Shown: one piece after another, positions 1 to 7,861 of the stretch
How positions within the stretch are numbered: the stretch's first letter is position 1
How the letters are laid out: each line of letters starts with the position of its first letter
Origin: UBA10329 sp964500205
Lineage (GTDB): Bacteria; Bacteroidota; Bacteroidia; UBA10329
Assembly: GCA_964500205.1 (NCBI GenBank)
Contig: CAZCNS010000004.1
Location: 248,001 to 312,000, forward strand
Reading direction: 5' to 3'
Length of the DNA: 64,000 nucleotides
The notes under the pieces: model-generated
The model's input: the letters and a program-made list of their open reading frames with translations, nothing else
The model's database searches: none
Told to the model about the DNA's origin: nothing
Translations under genes and position numbers: made by a program

Positions 1-334
1 GCCTTCCTTTTTTACCGTTATTATACTCGATAACTAATTCTTTTATCTTTTTTGCGTCTTTCTTTGGAATAGAATAGACCTTTGCGACACCCCCGGTAAT
101 TTTAATTTCAATATCAGCACCGAATAAGTGTGAGTCCATCTTAATGTTTCGTATAAATCTAAATGAATAGATGCTAGTGTCAACGCCTATCAGGTACCAA
201 TTACGTTTCGACACTTTGATATAAGTCTCTTTCAAGTTCAGCTCCAAATGCCAAGGAGTAAGAATGTCTGAGAATCGACCGTTAACGATCAGGTTAAAAA
301 CCGTTGACTTTGTCTGGAATGAATGACTGTTCAT
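1..334 (-). CDS. Hypothetical protein, C-terminus off the left edge (possible PH-like fold)
   Basis: An open frame starts at ATG 334-332 and runs without a stop to the window edge, giving at least 111 residues. I do not recognise it with certainty. The first part is rich in beta-forming residues (WHLELNLKETYIKVSK, then WYLIGVD and YSFRFIRNIKM) and is followed by a basic helix (KKDAKKIKEL). That strand-rich body with one terminal helix recalls small bacterial PH-like domains, but this is only a resemblance. It starts 22 bases after the stop of the upstream same-strand gene, so the two may be co-transcribed. Base composition is more AT-rich than the housekeeping genes to the right, which fits an accessory region. 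Confidence 0.55.
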   Translation of the reverse strand, partial: MNSHSFQTKSTVFNLIVNGRFSDILTPWHLELNLKETYIKVSKRNWYLIGVDTSIYSFRFIRNIKMDSHLFGADIEIKITGGVAKVYSIPKKDAKKIKELVIEYNNGKKGR

Positions 335-356
335 TTATCACCGGTTTTACATCGGT

Positions 357-869
357 CTACACGAAGGCCGATTTGAGGAGTTTTAACTGCTTACTACCTC
401 TGTTTTTGTGCAGTTCTCGCAAGAATGCGACCTCCTCATCGCCATGTTTCCATGCGAACCCTTTCATTCTAAACAGTATCCTATGGTCTTGGGGAACTTC
501 GAAATAGCTCGAATTTCCACTGACGGATTTCATGTTCTCAGAAGAGGTTGACAAGATGGTATGATCTCTCTCCCAATAGTAATCCCAAAGCTCATCCTTA
601 TCGGAAAATTGCATCTCCAACATGTTCTCGTATGTTTTGTACCTTGGAATGACATGGGCACGGTTCACGCGCATTCCTGACTTCCGCTCAAAACCATGTT
701 TTGAGAATACATCGAGTGCAGCGGGGGTGATGCCCACCACTCTCCAGCCGTCTGGATTCATCACGAACAGATTGGATACCAATTTGATCTTTCGTGGTTC
801 CGGGCACTTCATCCTTTTGATGAGATTGAAATCATTGAAAAGGATTTCTTTCAGTTCTTCGAGACTCAT
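357..869 (-). CDS. Hypothetical protein, 170 aa, weak HNH-like pattern
   Basis: ATG start at 869-867, 170 residues, no signal peptide or membrane segment visible. Not recognised. The N-terminal third contains GWRVVGITPAALDVFSKHGF. The middle has VNRAHVIPR, then WDYYWERDHTILSTSSEN, then a C-terminal FLRELHK helix. An Arg-Ala-His motif followed by an Asp-x-Thr-x-Leu...Glu-Asn segment is loosely like HNH-type endonucleases (His, then a downstream Asn), but the spacing is not diagnostic and I do not assign a function. The downstream gene on the same strand lies 22 bases away. Composition is AT-rich and the region looks like an accessory insertion. Confidence 0.6.
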   Translation of the reverse strand: MSLEELKEILFNDFNLIKRMKCPEPRKIKLVSNLFVMNPDGWRVVGITPAALDVFSKHGFERKSGMRVNRAHVIPRYKTYENMLEMQFSDKDELWDYYWERDHTILSTSSENMKSVSGNSSYFEVPQDHRILFRMKGFAWKHGDEEVAFLRELHKNRGSKQLKLLKSAFV

Positions 870-1144
870 GGCTTCATAGGTTTATGATGGTTGTAACGGT
901 TGCATTATCCTACATAAGTTGCAGTCGCAGGATGGCAGCACACGGATTCGGTCTGTGGTCGTAGGTGCAAAACGACTCAGACCCTTCACTACGAGAAAAG
1001 GTTTCGTAAGAATCGATTTCTATTGAATACTCTAATGCCCTTCTTAATCAGATGGCTTCTTGAGACATTTTCAGCCTGTAAACTACCCTTACCTGGGAAG
1101 AGTTCGGGCCATAGAGTCCTACATGGGCAATCCTAAACTTTGTT

Positions 1145-1321
1145 TTACCGCTCTCCTGCGATGAAGCAGGACTTAGAGCAGTATACTTTGGTCAGTTCGA
1201 GAAATGAAGAGAGTAAGCCCTTGCTTTTTGGCTCATAGACTTTTTTTCCCTTCTCGATTCTCTTACTGCATGCAGCACACCACTTGATACTAACTGTAGT
1301 GCTTGTTCCGTAATCTGCCAT
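1145..1321 (-). CDS. Small four-cysteine (zinc-ribbon-like) protein
   Basis: I take the start at ATG 1321-1319, giving 58 residues. The frame stays open further upstream (to 1609) but would then run antisense to the XRE gene, and that extension is low-complexity, so I reject it. The protein holds WCAAC near residue 15 and YCSKSC near residue 48, a CxxC...CxxxC pair likely to bind zinc or a metal. Between them is a basic segment (KRIEKGKKVYEPKSK). It has no recognisable wider domain. About 275 bases without a convincing gene separate it from the next gene on the left. The function is unknown, and short length keeps confidence moderate. Confidence 0.45.
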   Translation of the reverse strand: MADYGTSTTVSIKWCAACSKRIEKGKKVYEPKSKGLLSSFLELTKVYCSKSCFIAGER

Positions 1322-1503
1322 GTCAAATTTCTTATTCCTTACCCCTACTCTGATCGCTTTTCGGGTTCCGCGTCTAATGAGAATAGCTACAAGCTGCGAA
1401 TCACAAGGTGATACTGTCATTTGCAAACTATCAACAGCGCAAATCAAAATACTAGTGACTCGGCAAAGCAACTCCTTGGAAGTTGTATTAACGCTCTCGG
1501 TGG

Positions 1504-1511
1504 TAATTTCG
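1504..1511 (+). promoter_or_regulatory. -7 promoter box TAATTTCG upstream of the XRE gene
   Basis: TAATTTCG matches the Bacteroidetes -7 pattern TAnnTTTG/TTCG and ends five bases before ATG 1517. This implies a leaderless or very short-leader transcript. It argues that translation starts at 1517 rather than at the in-frame ATG at 1421. Confidence 0.45.
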
Positions 1512-1516
1512 CACCC

Positions 1517-1891
1517 ATGCCCGAACAATTGGACCACGGATACAGAATAGGTCACCGCATACGCAAGTTGCGGGAGCTGAAGAATTTCACACAGGAGCAC
1601 ATAGCCCATGAGCTGGGCATGAGTGTGTCGGGCTATGGCCGCATAGAGCGAGACGAGGTGAGATTGGACAGCGACAAACTGATGAAGATGTCAGAGGTGT
1701 TAGGTGTTACGGTGGAGGAGATTTTGCGGTTTGATGAGAAGATGGTGTTCCAGAACTACGGTACAAACACAAACCTTGGATACAACCATATCAGTGTCGA
1801 TGTCGATAGGCTGGAGAAACTCTACCGCGAGCAGATCGATCTGCTGAAAGAGGAGGTGCTGTTTCTGCGCGAGGAGCTGCGAAAGCGGTGA
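1517..1891 (+). CDS. XRE-family helix-turn-helix regulator with C-terminal coiled coil
   Basis: A 124-residue DNA-binding protein. Residues ~10-65 form a Cro/C1-type HTH: IRKLRELKNFTQEHIAHELG, then MSVSGYGRIERDE as the recognition region, then LMKMSEVLGVTVEEIL. Residues ~92-124 are a charged leucine-rich helix (LYREQIDLLKEEVLFLREELRK), probably a dimerisation coiled coil. The open frame extends upstream to 1421, but a TAATTTCG -7 box sits just before ATG 1517 and the domain starts there, so I chose 1517. It is divergent from the small Cys-rich gene and lies ~330 bases before a 21-bp tandem repeat array. A link to that array is conceivable but unsupported. Confidence 0.85.
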   Translation: MPEQLDHGYRIGHRIRKLRELKNFTQEHIAHELGMSVSGYGRIERDEVRLDSDKLMKMSEVLGVTVEEILRFDEKMVFQNYGTNTNLGYNHISVDVDRLEKLYREQIDLLKEEVLFLREELRKR

Positions 1892-2215
1892 TTCAGACCT
1901 GCGAGGTTGTTGGCTGATGTTAACGCCCGAACCATGCTGCTTTATGGCACCTGGTGGTGAACTATCACTTTTGAGAAGAGGCCGTTTCAGACCGCGCAAT
2001 AGGATGTCCATCCGTTGAGGATGAGTGCGCGCACAGGGCAGGTGTTGCCGAGCAGAGCGATGAAGAATGCCTGAGGAGAATTGCCTGGATAACGTGCGTA
2101 GTTGCGGTAGGCGAGCGCGTAGAACCTCATGGGAAGTGGGTAGCAGCATGTAGATACGTGTGTCTATGATCTTCCGGAAGGTGGTATCAATCAACCGTCC
2201 CGCTGCAACAGACCG
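1892..2215. other. Gene-poor stretch between the XRE gene and the tandem repeat array
   Basis: No convincing gene. A minus-strand ATG frame at 2130-1987 could encode a 47-residue peptide (MRFYALAYRNYARYPG..., ending CAV), which has plausible amino acid content but no recognisable family. A longer minus frame covering 2194-1700 runs antisense through the XRE gene and is probably a shadow. No terminator-like hairpin with a T-run was noticed. Confidence 0.3.
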
Positions 2216-2487
2216 CTACGCCCTTGCCCCGTCCTTCTACGGACTTATATGGTGCTGCCCGCACCTGCATGCGCTCTGCTACTCCTGCGAAATGACTGCT
2301 ACAGATGGCTCGGGAACCTCTACAGCTTGAATGATGACCGTTACAGATCGCCTGAAGACCTGTACAGCTTTCGCAGAGACCGCTACAGCTCGCCCGAGGA
2401 ACTATACAGTCCTTCTGAGAATCGCTACAGCTTGCCTGCGGATTGCTACAGACGGCTTGGAGACCGCTACAGATTGCCGTTTCTCTG
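2216..2487. repeat. 21-bp degenerate tandem repeat array with invariant TACAG core
   Basis: Nine consecutive units begin at 2299, 2320, 2341, 2362, 2383, 2404, 2425, 2446 and 2467, exactly 21 bases apart. Each has TACAG at unit positions 2-6 and a purine-rich GAGAC-like block near positions 14-18. Decayed units start at 2216, 2237 (both CTACG) and 2279 (CTACT), the last offset by one base from the nine-unit register. The units keep one frame open (2249-2512, a seven-residue repeat beginning YR or YS). However, only TAC is used for Tyr and only AGN for Arg/Ser, so conservation looks nucleotide-level rather than protein-level. No palindromic repeat and no spacers, so this is not CRISPR. Confidence 0.85.
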
Positions 2488-2525
2488 CGCTAATGAATCT
2501 GATGGTGAGTAAACCGGTCGGGGTC

Positions 2526-3044
2526 TTACTTCAGCGCACAGGTGATGGTCACGGTGACCTCCTCACCCACGGTGAAGGTGCCCGTTTCCGTACCTACTCC
2601 ATACGCCAAACGGCTCACGGTCAGTGTGCCGGTAAGCGTGCCGTTGGTATGGGCGAAAGGCAGCTCCACAGCTTTGGTCACCCCGTGCAAGGTCATTTCG
2701 CCCCTGGCGAGAAAGCCTTCAGCGGTCTTCTCCACCGCGTTGGACCGGAAACAGATCTCGGGGTGTTTCGCCACATCGAACCAGTCGGCTGTTCGGAGGT
2801 GCTCGTCACGCTTATTGTTGCCGGTGTTGATGGTGGCCGCATCAACGCACACATCGAAGCGGGCTTCGGTGGGCGCGTCCGCTCGGAAACTGACCGCGCC
2901 TTTCATTCCGTCCACCGTGCCTTTCACGGTGAACATGCCGAGATTCGATACCCTGAACTGCACCCCAGACCCAGATGGGTCGATGGTCTGCGCCATGGTG
3001 GTGAAAGTGAGCAATGAGAGCAATACAGGCAGGAGAAAGCGCAT
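2526..3044 (-). CDS. YceI family periplasmic lipid-binding-like protein
   Basis: A 172-residue exported protein of the YceI/lipocalin-like family, whose members bind isoprenoid or amphiphilic ligands inside a beta-barrel. The signal peptide is residues 1-18 (MRFLLPVLLSLLTFTTMA, cut before QTID). Family features follow: VQFRVSNLGMFTVKGTVDGMKG early, then RDEHLRTADWFDVAKHPEICF in the middle, and GEMTLHGVTKAVELPF later, the usual TIKGVTK-type block. The frame is open upstream to 3197, but that part lacks a signal peptide and is Arg/Pro rich, so I start at ATG 3044. A second YceI protein lies at 39181. The gene follows the FAD oxidoreductase on the same strand with a 50-base gap. Confidence 0.9.
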   Translation of the reverse strand: MRFLLPVLLSLLTFTTMAQTIDPSGSGVQFRVSNLGMFTVKGTVDGMKGAVSFRADAPTEARFDVCVDAATINTGNNKRDEHLRTADWFDVAKHPEICFRSNAVEKTAEGFLARGEMTLHGVTKAVELPFAHTNGTLTGTLTVSRLAYGVGTETGTFTVGEEVTVTITCALK

Positions 3045-3094
3045 GATGTGGAATTGTGAGTAAACAGAACACAGAAGAGGACGGGATGTTCGAT

Positions 3095-4177
3095 TTACGG
3101 GCGGTTGAGATACCGCTTGATGAACCTCCGCAGGTCGGCCTCCTTTTCCAGTTCTGCGCCATCGTAGATGTGCCGCACCAGTTGCTCCGCGAACCACGGG
3201 GCCAGCATCACGCCCTTCGACCCCATTCCGTTGAAGAGGAACATGGGCGGATGTTCCGGATGCTGCCCGATGAGTGGTCTGCGGTCGGCCACGTTGGGGC
3301 GGATGGCGGCCTGCTGGTCCAGCACCTCCATGTCGATGTCGAGTGCTTTGCGCACACGGCCCAGCAGTTCGGTGCGGGCGGCCTCGGTCGGCTCCTCATT
3401 CAGGTCGTGCCATTCGTAGGTGGCCCCGAGTCGGAAAACGCCCTTTTCCCGTGAGGGGAAGAGATAGAACTGCTGGTTGTAAATCCGGTCGGGCGTGAGG
3501 CCCGATGTGGTGCGCACCGTCAGCATCTGGCCCTTGGTGGGGCGCATCGGCAGCCAGTTGAAGTAGGGGTTCTCGCTGATGTGCCGCCCCTCGCAGAAGA
3601 TGATGCGGTCGGCCGTGAGGCTTCCGTAGCGCACACCTTCTTCGTTCACTTCCAACCTTCCGAAATCGAGTTTTTCCTCCAAAAGGATTCCATTGCTCCG
3701 CAGATGGCTGCGGTAGGCGGGAATGGCCTCGTCCGTACGCAGGAACCCACAGTGGCGGATGGTCACGTGCCCGCATACAGATTCTTGGAACCGCCCGCCT
3801 GGCCGCTGCCGCACCACCTCGGTCACGTAGGGGGTCACCGCCTCGCTGTCGATGGCCGCCTGCCACTCGTCCAGCTCGTGTGCTGAACTGATGGGCTTGA
3901 GGATGGGAAAGTCGTGGTGGAGGAAGCTGCTGCCGAGCATCTGTTCCATCTCGCGGTAATGCGGCACAAGGAAGCCGAAAAGCGCATCGGCTTTCCAAGT
4001 CTTCACCTTCCGCTTGATGACGATGGGGTTGTAAATGCCCCCCGCGATGAGTGATGATGACTGCGCGGGACAGGGGTCGATGACCACGAACGTGCGGCCC
4101 TCACGCTCCAGACGGTGGCACAGGTTAATGCCCGCGATGCCGAGGCCAACGATGAGGTTCTCGGTGTGCACCGTCAA
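3095..4177 (-). CDS. DAO-family FAD-dependent oxidoreductase
   Basis: A 360-residue cytoplasmic flavoprotein of the glycine/D-amino acid oxidase (DAO) fold, related to the oxidase part of MnmC. The N-terminal Rossmann motif is LIVGLGIAGINL (GxGxxG), followed by the acidic end of strand two (VVIDP). Near the C-terminus, AAIRPNVADRRPLIGQHP and FNGMGSKGVMLAPWFAE form the FAD-closing region seen in this family. The start is non-ATG: TTG at 4177-4175 directly after the TAA of the subtilase gene, or GTG at 4171-4169. The junction suggests translational coupling with the subtilase. The substrate cannot be told from sequence; oxidative deamination of an amine or a tRNA-modification-related role are both possible. 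Confidence 0.85.
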   Translation of the reverse strand: MTVHTENLIVGLGIAGINLCHRLEREGRTFVVIDPCPAQSSSLIAGGIYNPIVIKRKVKTWKADALFGFLVPHYREMEQMLGSSFLHHDFPILKPISSAHELDEWQAAIDSEAVTPYVTEVVRQRPGGRFQESVCGHVTIRHCGFLRTDEAIPAYRSHLRSNGILLEEKLDFGRLEVNEEGVRYGSLTADRIIFCEGRHISENPYFNWLPMRPTKGQMLTVRTTSGLTPDRIYNQQFYLFPSREKGVFRLGATYEWHDLNEEPTEAARTELLGRVRKALDIDMEVLDQQAAIRPNVADRRPLIGQHPEHPPMFLFNGMGSKGVMLAPWFAEQLVRHIYDGAELEKEADLRRFIKRYLNRP

Positions 4178-5782
4178 TTAAGGATACAGCTTCAACGCCT
4201 GCTCGGCAGCATCCAGCGCGTTCACCACCCCGCCTGTGCGGCTGATCTTGTTCATGGTCACCAGCTTGGTGGGGTTGTAGTCGGGGTCGGGCATCAGTAC
4301 CTTTTGCTTGGGGTAGGTGCGGGCGGTGGACATGAGCAGGTCGCGCAGTTGCACGCCTGTCAATTCGGGGAAGTACGACTTGAGCAGTGCAGCCACGCCT
4401 GAGACCACGGGCGCGGCCATGCTGGTACCGTCCTCAAACTCGTAGGCGTTGTCGGGCTTGGTGCTCCAGATGCGGGCGCCTGGCGAGAAGATGTCCACCT
4501 CTTTCTTCCCATAATTGGAGAAGACGGCAATGAACTTGTCATCACCCGTGTGGGTGGTCGCGCCTACGGTGAGCCACGTGCTGCACGGCTGCTTCTGGAA
4601 GGTGTAGCGCGGATGCGGGAAGTTGTCGGTCTTGTCGAGGTTGTTGCCATCGTTGCCGGCCGCATGAACCATCAGCACGCCCTTCTGCTCCGCGTGGCGA
4701 ATGGCCGCATGCACCGCCTCGGTGTGCGGAGAGTAGCCCTTGCCGAAGCTCATGTTGATGATGTGCGCCCCATTGTCGGCAGCGTAGCGGATGGCATTGG
4801 CGATATCCTTGTCGAACTCGTCACCGTTGGGCACCGCCCGCAGGATCATCAACTCCACGTTGGGCGCGATGCCGTCCATGCCGATGCCGTTGCCGCGCAC
4901 TGCTCCCACAATGCCAGAGACATGCGTGCCGTGGTCGGCCTGCTCGAACCACACCTGATTGTTGCCATAGATCCGCTCGTCCATGTCATCGGGGTTGTCA
5001 CCGATCACCGCACGGTCGTCATAGCTCGGGTTGTAATGGTACTCGAGCTGGTGGCTGAAGTAGTCGTAGTACTTGTTGAGCGATTTCTTGTCGAAATTCG
5101 GGTCAGACATCACACCTGTGAGAATTCCTTTGAGCAGCTGCTGGCTCTCATCAGGTTCCCAGCCCTGCACAGCTTCCAGATTGTAGCCCTCACCCAGTTC
5201 TGCTGTCGCGGTGCTGTCGGCAGTACGGAAGATGGTCACGAACGCCTCCAATTGCGCGAATTGTCCTTTTGCTTCATCACGGCTCTCCTCAACCTTCGAT
5301 TTCACCTCAAGGAACAGTGCGTACTCAGCCTTGTCGGCCTTGCTCACCGAGCCAGCGTCCACATTTTCAAATCTTGGAGCGAGTTTGCGGTAGATGCGGC
5401 TCATCTCCAGATTGGCATGTACGAGGTTCACGCCCCGGCCGTTGCCCATGAAGTTCCAGCCATGTACATCGTCCACGTAGCCGTTGCCATCGTCATCGAT
5501 GCCGTTGTCGGGAATCTCGCCCGTGTTCACCCAGATGTTGTCCTTGAGGTCCTCATGGTAGATGTCAGTGCCTGAGTCGATGATGGCCACGCGCACCTTC
5601 GAGGGCTTGCGGCCGCTCTTCTCCAGCATTTCTATGGCCTTCTCGGAGCTTATCCCGAAGTAACCTTCCAGAGCGTCCTTGGTGTGCCATTGTTTGAGCT
5701 CGTCCTGCGCGAATGCAGGGGCGATGGAAAGAAGGAGCCACGCCAGCGCGGCTGCTGATGTTCTGAGAAAGTTCTTGTTCAT
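4178..5782 (-). CDS. S8 family (subtilisin-like) serine peptidase, secreted
   Basis: A 534-residue subtilase with a signal peptide (residues 1-25, cut after AFA). The catalytic triad is intact: Asp69 in VAIIDSGTD, His284 in DHGTHVSG and Ser454 in GTSMAAPVVSG. Between Asp and His lies a long insertion (about residues 110-275) that is helical and charged, much longer than in bacterial subtilisins. There is no T9SS C-terminal sorting domain and no long N-terminal propeptide, so it is probably periplasmic or surface-associated. The DDDGNGYVDDVHGWNF segment after the Asp is typical of Bacteroidetes subtilases and may bind calcium. ATG start at 5782. The FAD oxidoreductase follows immediately. Confidence 0.95.
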   Translation of the reverse strand: MNKNFLRTSAAALAWLLLSIAPAFAQDELKQWHTKDALEGYFGISSEKAIEMLEKSGRKPSKVRVAIIDSGTDIYHEDLKDNIWVNTGEIPDNGIDDDGNGYVDDVHGWNFMGNGRGVNLVHANLEMSRIYRKLAPRFENVDAGSVSKADKAEYALFLEVKSKVEESRDEAKGQFAQLEAFVTIFRTADSTATAELGEGYNLEAVQGWEPDESQQLLKGILTGVMSDPNFDKKSLNKYYDYFSHQLEYHYNPSYDDRAVIGDNPDDMDERIYGNNQVWFEQADHGTHVSGIVGAVRGNGIGMDGIAPNVELMILRAVPNGDEFDKDIANAIRYAADNGAHIINMSFGKGYSPHTEAVHAAIRHAEQKGVLMVHAAGNDGNNLDKTDNFPHPRYTFQKQPCSTWLTVGATTHTGDDKFIAVFSNYGKKEVDIFSPGARIWSTKPDNAYEFEDGTSMAAPVVSGVAALLKSYFPELTGVQLRDLLMSTARTYPKQKVLMPDPDYNPTKLVTMNKISRTGGVVNALDAAEQALKLYP

Positions 5783-5883
5783 TGTCGTTTTTAGAAAAAG
5801 CGCGGCAAGTTAGAAAGGTAGCCGACAGCAGCCGGTTGACTTTGCGCCAATTATTCTTAATGGCCTGAGCACGTCATTGAACA

Positions 5884-5916
5884 AAAACCCCGTCAACGCT
5901 GTGCTGACGGGGTTTT
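5884..5916 (-). terminator. Intrinsic terminator after the acyl-CoA dehydrogenase gene
   Basis: A perfect 12-bp stem (AAAACCCCGTCA / TGACGGGGTTTT) with a 9-base loop, flanked by T-runs on the minus strand. It sits 22 bases beyond the stop of the minus-strand gene ending at 5939. A/T runs on both sides of the stem mean it could also work on the plus strand. Confidence 0.85.
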
Positions 5917-5938
5917 GCAGGCTTTGATCCAATCGGGG

Positions 5939-7738
5939 TCAGTTCAGATGCACCCCACTCATCTCCAGCGTCATGCGGTCATCGCTCATGAGCCGCTTGG
6001 TCAGACCGATGCTCTTTGGAAGTTCATATTCGAAGAAGTACTTGAATGCGTACATCTTGCCCTCGTAGAAGGCCAGCTCGTCACCAGTTTGGCCCGTAGC
6101 AAGTTTCTCTTGGACCACGATGGCCTGCTTCAGCCACTGCCAAGCAACGCAGATGATACCTGCGTTCTCAAGATAAAGCGTTGCATCAGCGAGGAACACC
6201 TCTGGCTCCTTGCTCTGCGCAAGTCCCATCAACTTCATGGTCACCTCAGAGAATTTCTGGAGCGATGCGCCCAACTTCTCCGCGTAGGGTTTCAGTTGTG
6301 GGTTCTGCATGGCCTGCATCACGGTCTGCTGCATCTCTGCCCCAAAGACCATTACGGCTTTTCCGCCCTTCATGGTCACCTTGCGGCCCAGGAGGTCCAT
6401 GGCCTGAATGCCTGTTGTTCCTTCATAAATAGGGTTGATGCGCGTGTCGCGGTAGAACTGCTGCAGCGGGAAATCGGCACAGTAACCTACTCCGCCCAGC
6501 ACCTGAATGCCCTGCGAGGTGCTCTGCACGCTCATCTCGGCTGGGTAGGTCTTGCACATCGGTGTGAGCACATCGAGCAGCAGCTGGTATTTTTCCTTTT
6601 CCTCGCCCTCCGTCACTTTAATCATGTCCTCATACCAAGCGCATTGCATCACCAGTGAGAGACAGCCCTCCACGATACTCTTCTGGAAGAGCAGCATGCG
6701 CTTCACATCGGCATATTCGATGATGGGCACCATCGGTCCCTCTTGCCCCTTGTTGCTCACGTGGCGGCCCTGCGGACGCTCGTTGGCATACTGCAAAGAG
6801 GCATAGTAGGCGGCAGAACTGAGCGCTGTGCTCATCATGCCCACGCTGATGCGTGCCCCGTTCATCATCTGGAACATATAGCGCAGCCCTTGATGCGGCT
6901 CGCCCACCAACCAGCCGTGGCAGTCATCGTTCTCGCCCATGATGAGGTAGGCGATCGGGCAGCCCTTCATGCCCATCTTGTGCTCAAAGCTGTTGGTCTT
7001 CACATCATTGGACACCAGTTCACCGTTCACAGGACGTTTTTTCGGCACCACAAAAAGCGAGATGCCCTTGGAACCTGCAGGCCCGCCCGGAATCTTGGCC
7101 AACATCAGATGCACCACGTTGTCCACGCCATCGTGGTCGCCCGCGCTGATGAAGTGCTTTTGTCCTTTGATGCGATAGCTGCCGTCCTCGGACAGTGTGG
7201 CCGTAGTGGTGATGTCGCCCAATGAGCTGCCCGCGTGAGGCTCGGTCAGTGCCATGGTGCCTTGCCATTCGCCTGTATACATCTTGGCGAGGTAGGTGTC
7301 CTTCAAAGATTGATTGCCGAAGGTGCTGATGAGGTCGGCAGAACCGCCCGTGAGGCCGAAGTAGCTGGCCGCGCTGGTGTTGGCAGCGTGGAAGATGAAA
7401 TTACTTGCTCCGAAAATGGTGGCTGGCATCCGTTGTCCACCATGCTCGTAGTCCTCTTGACAGGCGATCCAACCGCTCTCCCCGAACTCGCGCATGATGT
7501 TGCGCATGGCTGGGTGCACATGCACCGTGTCTTCGCCCATCTTAGGCTCGTTGTCGTCCATTTCGCGATAGATGGGATGAAGGAGGTTGTCGGCCATCTG
7601 CTTGGCCGTGTCGACCATCAGGTCGAAGGTCTCCTTGTTGTGGTCGGCATAACGCTCATACTTGGTCAGTTGCTCCACATTGAGCATCTCATTGAGCATG
7701 AAGCGCAGGTTGCGCATGCTCACATATTCCTTTGCCAT
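5939..7738 (-). CDS. Acyl-CoA dehydrogenase, large form with C-terminal extension
   Basis: A 599-residue FAD enzyme that introduces the alpha-beta double bond into acyl-CoA. Order: N-terminal helical domain (about 40-160), middle beta domain with MALTEPHAGSSLGDI (about 180), C-terminal helical domain with YRDTRINPIYEGTTGIQ, and an extra helical C-terminal domain (about 465-595) as in the ~600-residue FadE-like group. The catalytic glutamate is present in the YEGT motif. The initiation ATG at 7738 is preceded by a TAGCTTTG box. The gene stands alone, with a terminator right after it. Substrate chain length cannot be read from the sequence; a fatty acid beta-oxidation role is likely. Confidence 0.92.
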   Translation of the reverse strand: MAKEYVSMRNLRFMLNEMLNVEQLTKYERYADHNKETFDLMVDTAKQMADNLLHPIYREMDDNEPKMGEDTVHVHPAMRNIMREFGESGWIACQEDYEHGGQRMPATIFGASNFIFHAANTSAASYFGLTGGSADLISTFGNQSLKDTYLAKMYTGEWQGTMALTEPHAGSSLGDITTTATLSEDGSYRIKGQKHFISAGDHDGVDNVVHLMLAKIPGGPAGSKGISLFVVPKKRPVNGELVSNDVKTNSFEHKMGMKGCPIAYLIMGENDDCHGWLVGEPHQGLRYMFQMMNGARISVGMMSTALSSAAYYASLQYANERPQGRHVSNKGQEGPMVPIIEYADVKRMLLFQKSIVEGCLSLVMQCAWYEDMIKVTEGEEKEKYQLLLDVLTPMCKTYPAEMSVQSTSQGIQVLGGVGYCADFPLQQFYRDTRINPIYEGTTGIQAMDLLGRKVTMKGGKAVMVFGAEMQQTVMQAMQNPQLKPYAEKLGASLQKFSEVTMKLMGLAQSKEPEVFLADATLYLENAGIICVAWQWLKQAIVVQEKLATGQTGDELAFYEGKMYAFKYFFEYELPKSIGLTKRLMSDDRMTLEMSGVHLN

Positions 7739-7766
7739 TGGTGTCGTTTTTTAGAATTTGGGAGGC

Positions 7767-7774
7767 CAAAGCTA
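7767..7774 (-). promoter_or_regulatory. -7 promoter box for the acyl-CoA dehydrogenase gene
   Basis: TAGCTTTG on the minus strand, 28 bases before ATG 7738, matches the Bacteroidetes TAnnTTTG consensus. A clear -33 TTG element was not identified. Confidence 0.45.
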
Positions 7775-7848
7775 ATCTGTTTACCGAGGTGGCTCCGTCC
7801 GTTTCAGCACATTAGGCGTAGGTGTCAGCCTGTGGGGCCTTCAGGTGA

Positions 7849-7856
7849 TAGCTTTG
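7849..7856 (+). promoter_or_regulatory. -7 promoter box for the SDR gene
   Basis: TAGCTTTG, five bases before ATG 7862. It matches the TAnnTTTG pattern and suggests a very short leader. It supports choosing 7862 rather than an upstream start for the SDR gene. Confidence 0.45.
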
Positions 7857-7861
7857 TCGCC

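Noticed and set aside
1421..1516. N-terminal extension of the XRE protein
   Set aside because: Conserved HTH begins just after ATG 1517 and a promoter box precedes it.
1700..2194. 164-residue minus-strand frame
   Set aside because: Mostly antisense to the XRE gene, with low-complexity composition.
2216..2487. CRISPR array
   Set aside because: Repeats are 21 bp, contiguous, degenerate and without unique spacers; no cas genes are nearby.
2249..2512. 87-residue protein with seven-residue repeats read across the tandem array
   Set aside because: Codon pattern is fixed as TAC-AGN regardless of the amino acid, no ribosome-binding or -7 motif precedes it, and no family is recognised; treated as non-coding.
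2331..3017. Long plus-strand frame
   Set aside because: It runs antisense to the YceI gene, which has a signal peptide and family motifs.
4550..5575. 341-residue plus-strand frame
   Set aside because: Antisense shadow of the subtilase, rich in His, Val and Arg as expected for reverse-frame reading.
4178..5782. T9SS sorting domain on the subtilase
   Set aside because: The C-terminus ends right after the peptidase domain with no Por-type or gliding C-terminal module.
7235..7861. N-terminal extension of the SDR protein
   Set aside because: The extension is antisense to the acyl-CoA dehydrogenase gene; the Rossmann motif starts at 7862.
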